64,000 nt of DNA, taken from an uncultured Candidatus Melainabacteria bacterium. GTDB lineage: Bacteria > Cyanobacteriota > Vampirovibrionia > Gastranaerophilales > Gastranaerophilaceae. Made by a program: the position numbers and the translations under genes. Every line of letters begins with the position of its first letter. The first letter of the stretch is position 1. This document shows, piece by piece, positions 60,255-64,000 of the stretch. The stretch covers positions 124,001 through 188,000 of the forward strand of contig CAKUTH010000004.1 in NCBI GenBank assembly GCA_934691935.1. The letters are read 5' to 3'. The notes under the pieces are model-generated. The model was not told the DNA's origin, searched no databases, and saw only the letters and a list, made by a program, of their open reading frames with translations.

Positions 60255-60890
60255 TTATGCCATTTTGTCAACTTCTGCTTTAATTTTTTGTTCTTCAGCT
60301 TTTGGGGTAACTTTTCTATCTAATCCAAGAACTTTGAGAACTGGTCTAATTAAGATTTGGCTAACGTTTGGAGCTAGAACTGAAAGACCAACAATAGAAC
60401 CGACAATGTTTCCAACTTCAATTGCGCCTTTTACATTGTTATATTTTTCTGGGGCAACTTCGTTAATGAGAGCTTCTCGCAAATTGTCATGCTTAAACTT
60501 ATCTACAGAATGATCTTTGCCTAATGACTGAATTCTGTCGTTTTTTGTTTTTTCAGCAAATTTACGATAATCTAAATATTCCTTTGCATTTTTGAATTTG
60601 CTAAAACCTTGTTCACCTTTATAGAGATATTTTTTTGCAATTTTGAATGCACCGTTTTTAAAAATAGGAACAATCAATGCCATATATACTAAAAGTGAAG
60701 TAGCTTGATACAAAAACTCTTTTGTCGCAGCAAATTTTTTGGTTTCTAAATCAATATTCTTATCAATAAGAATAAATCCTGGACGACCCACTGAGTTTAC
60801 AGTTGTTTTTGTTGCAACTGATGCATCAGAACTTTGCGCGATATTTACAAGATATGGGTTTGTAATGACTCTTGAAATTGCAGAAATCAT
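60255..60890 (-). CDS. Hypothetical membrane protein, paralogue 1
   Basis: 211-aa protein starting MISAISRVITNPYLVNIAQS. It has RPGFILIDKNIDLETKKFAA, then TKEFLYQATSLLVYMALIVP, a charged cytosolic region, and VGSIVGLSVLAPNVSQILIR near the end. The first part aligns with the upstream gene (RP-x-F, K, E-x-KK-x-AA, E), so the two are paralogues. Its start overlaps the stop of that gene by 4 bp, showing translational coupling. Function unknown. Confidence 0.6.
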   Translation of the reverse strand: MISAISRVITNPYLVNIAQSSDASVATKTTVNSVGRPGFILIDKNIDLETKKFAATKEFLYQATSLLVYMALIVPIFKNGAFKIAKKYLYKGEQGFSKFKNAKEYLDYRKFAEKTKNDRIQSLGKDHSVDKFKHDNLREALINEVAPEKYNNVKGAIEVGNIVGSIVGLSVLAPNVSQILIRPVLKVLGLDRKVTPKAEEQKIKAEVDKMA

Positions 60891-61477
60891 ACGCCACCTA
60901 CTTTCATACCGCTATATGTCATGTTTTTAAATACAGGATGAGTGATTTTGCGCTGTGGTTGCTGTATTAATTGTGTTGGTGGCGCAATAGGAGCTTCTTT
61001 AGGCATCGGTGCAGACGGTTTTTTTGCACCGATTTTGTTCATAATCGGAGTTACGCATGCCGAACATACTGCAGGTATAATCAAACCAGCAGCTGCACAA
61101 ATACAGATTAGGTTTAATCCACTGCTACCCCTTTTGCTCGCTACAGAAATCATTTCATCCATAGTTTCTTTTGTAAAAGTTTTACCTTTTTGAATAAGGC
61201 CGTTTAATTCTTTTTCTTTAGCTTTCCCGCCGATATAAGCACCAAGTTTAGAGCCAATTTCTCCGCAAATAATGTATGAAGGAACGGCGATAGCTTCAGT
61301 TAAGCCTTCTCTTAATGCTGCATATTTTTTACTTTCAGGGTTTTCGCCCTTTTTCAACATCGTAAAAGTTGGTCTAAATATTCCGTTAGCTGTTGCTATT
61401 GCAACCATTGAATATGTTGCTTTCGGGGCATTTCCCAGCTTTTTGCATATATTCTTAATAATATTAGTTACTGCCAT
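60887..61477 (-). CDS. Hypothetical membrane protein, paralogue 2
   Basis: 196-aa protein from ATG 61477 (GGAG 6-8 bases upstream): MAVTNIIKNICKKLGNAPKA, then NGIFRPTFTMLKKGENPESK with KYAALREGLTEAIAVPSYII, aligning with paralogue 1. A second membrane region (GLNLICICAAAGLIIPAVCS) precedes a proline-rich tail (KKPSAPMPKEAPIAPPTQLI). An in-frame extension upstream to 61612 would overlap the divergent anti-sigma gene and is unlikely. Function unknown; the gene pair is an operon. Confidence 0.6.
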   Translation of the reverse strand: MAVTNIIKNICKKLGNAPKATYSMVAIATANGIFRPTFTMLKKGENPESKKYAALREGLTEAIAVPSYIICGEIGSKLGAYIGGKAKEKELNGLIQKGKTFTKETMDEMISVASKRGSSGLNLICICAAAGLIIPAVCSACVTPIMNKIGAKKPSAPMPKEAPIAPPTQLIQQPQRKITHPVFKNMTYSGMKVGGV

Positions 61478-61601
61478 GTTTTCTCCGATTATAAAAAAAC
61501 TGAACAAATTTTTTTTTGCTAGTGTTGTTAAAAAAATGAACTTTTTTATTTTACAATCGTTATAATAGTATAAAGTAAAAAAATGATAAAGGACGAAAAG
61601 C

Positions 61602-61946
61602 ATGGATGACAAATGTAAAAAATATGAGGGTTTGTTCGTTTTCGCTGATGAAGAAACTTTGAAGCAACATGTTAAAACTTGTAAAGATTGTCAAAAAGAA
61701 CAAGAAATCATGGATAAAGTTTCAAAATTAATAGAAGAAGTAAAGCCTTATTACATTTCAAAACGTAAGAAAACCGCAAAATTAAAAATAGCTTGTGCAA
61801 TGCTTACAATTTTGCTAAGTGCAACAGTAATGGGCGTGGTAAACTTTAATACTGATGTTTCTGATATTATAAAATACGGAAGTACTTTAAGTGCAGAAGA
61901 TTTGGGCTTACCTGTGGATGCATACGGTTTGTTAATGGTGGAATAG
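61602..61946 (+). CDS. Putative anti-sigma factor (zinc-binding, membrane-anchored)
   Basis: 114 aa. The N-terminal zinc-finger-like motif HVKTCKDCQKEQE (H-x3-C-x2-C, about residues 26-33) is that of ZAS anti-sigma factors; the order of the Cys in DKCKKYEGLFVFADEET adds a further Cys. One membrane helix follows (KIACAMLTILLSATVMGVVN), then a short external tail. The stop overlaps the ECF sigma start by one base (TAGTG), so this pair is coupled; sigma normally precedes anti-sigma, here it follows. Confidence 0.7.
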   Translation: MDDKCKKYEGLFVFADEETLKQHVKTCKDCQKEQEIMDKVSKLIEEVKPYYISKRKKTAKLKIACAMLTILLSATVMGVVNFNTDVSDIIKYGSTLSAEDLGLPVDAYGLLMVE

Positions 61947-62437
61947 TGGATTTTAAAAACTTAGTAAAAAACAATAGAAATAATGTAAGAAGTATTATCA
62001 AACTGATTACAAAAGAAACAAACGAAGATTTAGAGCAAGAAGTATTTTTCAAGGTTTGGAAAAATTCTGATAAATACAAAGAGCAAGGCACTCTCAAATC
62101 TTGGGTAAATATGATTGCTAAAAACACATCAAAGGATTATGTAAAATCTGCGTATTATAAAAACCAAAATACTCAAGATGATGAAATTTTAACAACAATA
62201 AATGATGAAAAACCATCGCCTGAACTGGTTTTAATTAATACTGAAAGACAAGAAAAAATTACGAAAGCAATAAATTCATTAAAACCTCGATTTAAAGAAG
62301 TGATAATGTATTGCGAAATTTACGGATATTCATACGAAGATGCATCAAAAAAATTAAATTGTCCGCTTGGAACAATAAAATCAAGGTTATATAACGCAAA
62401 AAAAGAACTGGCAGAAAAATTAAAAGACTTATTATAA
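61946..62437 (+). CDS. ECF RNA polymerase sigma factor
   Basis: 163 aa from GTG 61946. Region 2 is MDFKNLVKNNRNNVRSIIKL and DLEQEVFFKVWKNSDKYKEQ (sigma2.1-2.2), followed by LKSWVNMIAKNTSKDYVKSA (2.3-2.4). Region 4 is NSLKPRFKEVIMYCEIYGYS and YEDASKKLNCPLGTIKSRLY (HTH). The module likely controls the downstream Spy-like gene and envelope-stress functions. Confidence 0.88.
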   Translation: MDFKNLVKNNRNNVRSIIKLITKETNEDLEQEVFFKVWKNSDKYKEQGTLKSWVNMIAKNTSKDYVKSAYYKNQNTQDDEILTTINDEKPSPELVLINTERQEKITKAINSLKPRFKEVIMYCEIYGYSYEDASKKLNCPLGTIKSRLYNAKKELAEKLKDLL

Positions 62438-62450
62438 GAAAGGATATTTT

Positions 62451-63038
62451 ATGATTAAAAAAACAATTATTATGGCTTGTGCCTTAGTTTTGGCATCATC
62501 TACGGTGTTTGCTACGGAAACGTCTGTAAAACAAGCACAAACAAATCAACCACCAAGGAATTGTCAATGCCAAAGACCGCCAAAAGGTCCTGATTTTGCA
62601 AAACGTAATGCAGAATTTGAAAAACGATTAAAGTTAACAGATGAACAAAAAGCAAAAGCCGAAGCTATTCGCAAAAAAGGCTTTGAGCAAATGAAACCTG
62701 TTATGCAAAAAATCCATGAAAAGAAAGGCGAGATTGAAGGCATAAAAAAATCAAAACTTTTGGAACGCGACAAACAGGCTCAAATCGAAGAATTACAAAA
62801 ACAAATTGGAGCTTTGAAACGTTCTGCGCACGAACTTCGTATGCAAAATATGAAAGAATTTGAAGCAATTCTTACATCAAAACAGTTAAAAGAATTGAAA
62901 AAAATGAAAGAAGAAGGACGTAAAAAATTTGATAAAGAATTCAAAAACCGTCCGCATCCAAAATTCGGTGAAGGTTTTGAACCGCCAAAAGACGGATGTC
63001 ATTGCCCACCACCGCCATTTCCACCTGAAGCAAGATAG
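62451..63038 (+). CDS. Spy/CpxP-like periplasmic protein
   Basis: 195 aa with signal peptide MIKKTIIMACALVLASSTVF and mature part rich in charged helices. The LTDEQKAKAEAIRKKGFEQM segment is an LTxxQ-type repeat of the Spy/CpxP/ZraP family, repeated as LTSKQLKELKKMKEEGRKKF. The C-terminus has CHCPPPPFPPEAR, and CQCQRPPKG lies near the N-terminus: two CxC pairs that could bind metal. It starts 13 bp after the sigma gene with AGAAAGGA. The context suggests a metal- or stress-sensing chaperone induced by the ECF system. Confidence 0.8.
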   Translation: MIKKTIIMACALVLASSTVFATETSVKQAQTNQPPRNCQCQRPPKGPDFAKRNAEFEKRLKLTDEQKAKAEAIRKKGFEQMKPVMQKIHEKKGEIEGIKKSKLLERDKQAQIEELQKQIGALKRSAHELRMQNMKEFEAILTSKQLKELKKMKEEGRKKFDKEFKNRPHPKFGEGFEPPKDGCHCPPPPFPPEAR

Positions 63039-63045
63039 TTTAAGC

Positions 63046-63077
63046 AAAAAGAGTTGATTTTTAATCAGCTCTTTTTT
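63046..63077 (+). terminator. Terminator after the Spy-like gene
   Basis: AAAAAGAGTTGATT (63046-63059) pairs with AATCAGCTCTTTTT (63063-63076), followed by T. One G-T pair in the stem. Confidence 0.88.
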
Positions 63078-63104
63078 ATTATTGTTTTGCAAAAGGAGAG
63101 AAAA

Positions 63105-64000
63105 ATGAATTACGCAGAAAATATATTAAAAACAATCGGTAATACACCTTTAGTTAAAATAAATAAGCTAAATCAAGGCGACGCAATAGTTTTCGCTAAA
63201 GTTGAAAGTTTTAATCCAGCGGGTTCTGTGAAAGATAGACCAGCTTTAAATATGATAGAAACGGCAGAACGCAAAGGTTTAATTAATAAGGATACCGTTA
63301 TAATTGAACCTACAAGCGGGAATACAGGTATTGGATTAGCTATGGTCTGCGCTGTAAAGGGTTATCGAATGATTTTAACTATGCCTGAAACCATGAGTGA
63401 AGAACGCCGTAAACTACTGAAGGCTTATGGCGCTGAACTTGTTTTGACAGATGGTGCAAAAGGTATGCAAGGTGCTGTAGATAAAGCAAATGATTTGCAC
63501 AAAGAAATTAAAAATTCATTTATCCCGCAACAATTTGCAAACCCTTCAAATCCTGAAGTGCATATACATACAACTGCTGAAGAAATTTGGCGTGATACTG
63601 ACGGTAAAGTAGATATTGTAGTTGCAGGAGTAGGAACAGGTGGAACGATTTCGGGTATCGCAAAGGGGCTAAAAGCTAAAAATTCTAAGATAAAAGCTGT
63701 TGCCGTTGAACCAGAAACTTCTCCACTTCTATCAAAAGGGGTTGCAGGTCCACACAAAATTCAAGGTATTGGTGCAAATTTTGTGCCTGAAAATTTTGAT
63801 AAGAGTGTTGTTGATGAAATATTTACAGTAAGTAATGAAGATGCATTGAAAACTGCTTGCAGAGTGGCTAAAGAAGAAGGAATATTCTGCGGAATTTCAT
63901 CAGGTGCGTCACTTTATACAGCTTGTGAACTTGCAAAAATGGAAGAAAACAAAGGAAAATTGATTGTCGCAATTTTGCCTGATACAGGCGAAAGGTATCT
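63105..64000 (+). CDS. cysK: Cysteine synthase (O-acetylserine sulfhydrylase), partial at right edge
   Basis: PLP enzyme making cysteine from O-acetylserine and sulfide. 298 residues are visible; the frame is still open at the window end, a few codons short of the usual CysK length. The PLP lysine is in FNPAGSVKDRPALNMIE (residues about 33-49), PTSGNTGIGLAMV near 70 is the substrate loop, GVGTGGTISGIAKGLK near 178 binds the cofactor phosphate, and GISSGASLYTAC near 265 completes the site. AAAGGAG ribosome site. Own transcription unit, since a terminator precedes it. Confidence 0.94.
   Translation, partial: MNYAENILKTIGNTPLVKINKLNQGDAIVFAKVESFNPAGSVKDRPALNMIETAERKGLINKDTVIIEPTSGNTGIGLAMVCAVKGYRMILTMPETMSEERRKLLKAYGAELVLTDGAKGMQGAVDKANDLHKEIKNSFIPQQFANPSNPEVHIHTTAEEIWRDTDGKVDIVVAGVGTGGTISGIAKGLKAKNSKIKAVAVEPETSPLLSKGVAGPHKIQGIGANFVPENFDKSVVDEIFTVSNEDALKTACRVAKEEGIFCGISSGASLYTACELAKMEENKGKLIVAILPDTGERY

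Overview
The window looks like chromosomal DNA from a low-GC Gram-negative bacterium, most probably a gut non-photosynthetic relative of cyanobacteria (Gastranaerophilales / 'Melainabacteria' / Vampirovibrionia). The basis is indirect: several prepilin-like proteins whose N-terminus reads FTLAEVLITLGIIG, an LktA-like TPS adhesin, many lineage-type hypothetical proteins starting with an IN-P/A-I motif, a Gram-negative envelope gene set (OprP-like porin, MCE protein, DAP-type MurE) and hydrogenase-4-like membrane genes. No 16S or other decisive marker is present, so the taxonomic call is an inference. Most genes are ordinary housekeeping genes. The accessory layer is unusually rich in small dispersed palindromic repeats.

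Layout. 1-4.6 kb (minus): membrane arm of a group-4 hydrogenase-like complex, hyfB-hyfC-hyfE-hyfF, cut by the left edge. 4.6-10 kb: a gene fragment, two small Cys-motif membrane proteins, a FocA-type formate channel, a porin, a PRTase-like hypothetical protein and ilvE. 10-12 kb: rpsB-tsf with a structured leader and a two-way hairpin spacer. 12-20.5 kb: a pilin-like gene behind a poly-G tract, two paralogous exported proteins, uvrA, tRNA-Leu, an acetyltransferase/glycosyltransferase pair, and a second pilin-like gene divergent from an XRE regulator. 20.8-23.2 kb (minus): four flagellar rod genes. 23.4-29.9 kb: rqcP, a phosphoesterase, a CorC/HlyC-type protein, clpP, folate and cobalamin genes, a HEAT-like protein and two ribbon-helix-helix proteins. 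30-31.4 kb: a third pilin-like gene behind a poly-G tract. 31.5-42.9 kb: tuf, a cell-wall amidase, a 0.7-kb non-coding repeat element, then a run ftsI-type PBP, murE, nagA, ilvD, Fe-S protein, with proC convergent. 43-49.5 kb: rpmH-rnpA, a large TPS adhesin, a CDF transporter, a TIR-domain protein and initiator tRNA-Met. 49.7-57.3 kb: MCE protein, small hypothetical proteins, TSCPD protein, SIMPL protein, gdhA, a C_GCAxxG_C_C protein, a fourth pilin-like gene behind a poly-G tract, and tRNA-Thr. 57.4-64 kb: PAS histidine kinase, trmFO, two paralogous membrane proteins, an anti-sigma/ECF sigma/Spy-like module and cysK (cut by the right edge).

The most interesting signal is a repeated cassette. 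Three of the four pilin-like genes are preceded by the same promoter (TTGAAA, 17 bp, A/C-ATAAT), the same GGAG-8-ATG start and an uninterrupted run of 11, 11 or 12 guanines inside the coding leader. With 12 G the frame at 56116 runs into the pilin domain. With 11 G the frames at 12083 and 30412 stop just after the tract. This is the architecture of a phase-variable family switched by slipped-strand changes (or transcriptional slippage). The leader between the G-tract and the prepilin cleavage site is built from the same palindromic repeats found in intergenic spacers and inserted in frame in NagA and in a GlpC/LutA-like Fe-S protein. A TIR effector beside a partly duplicated initiator tRNA gene and a 0.7-kb region with nested inverted ends are the other accessory features of note.
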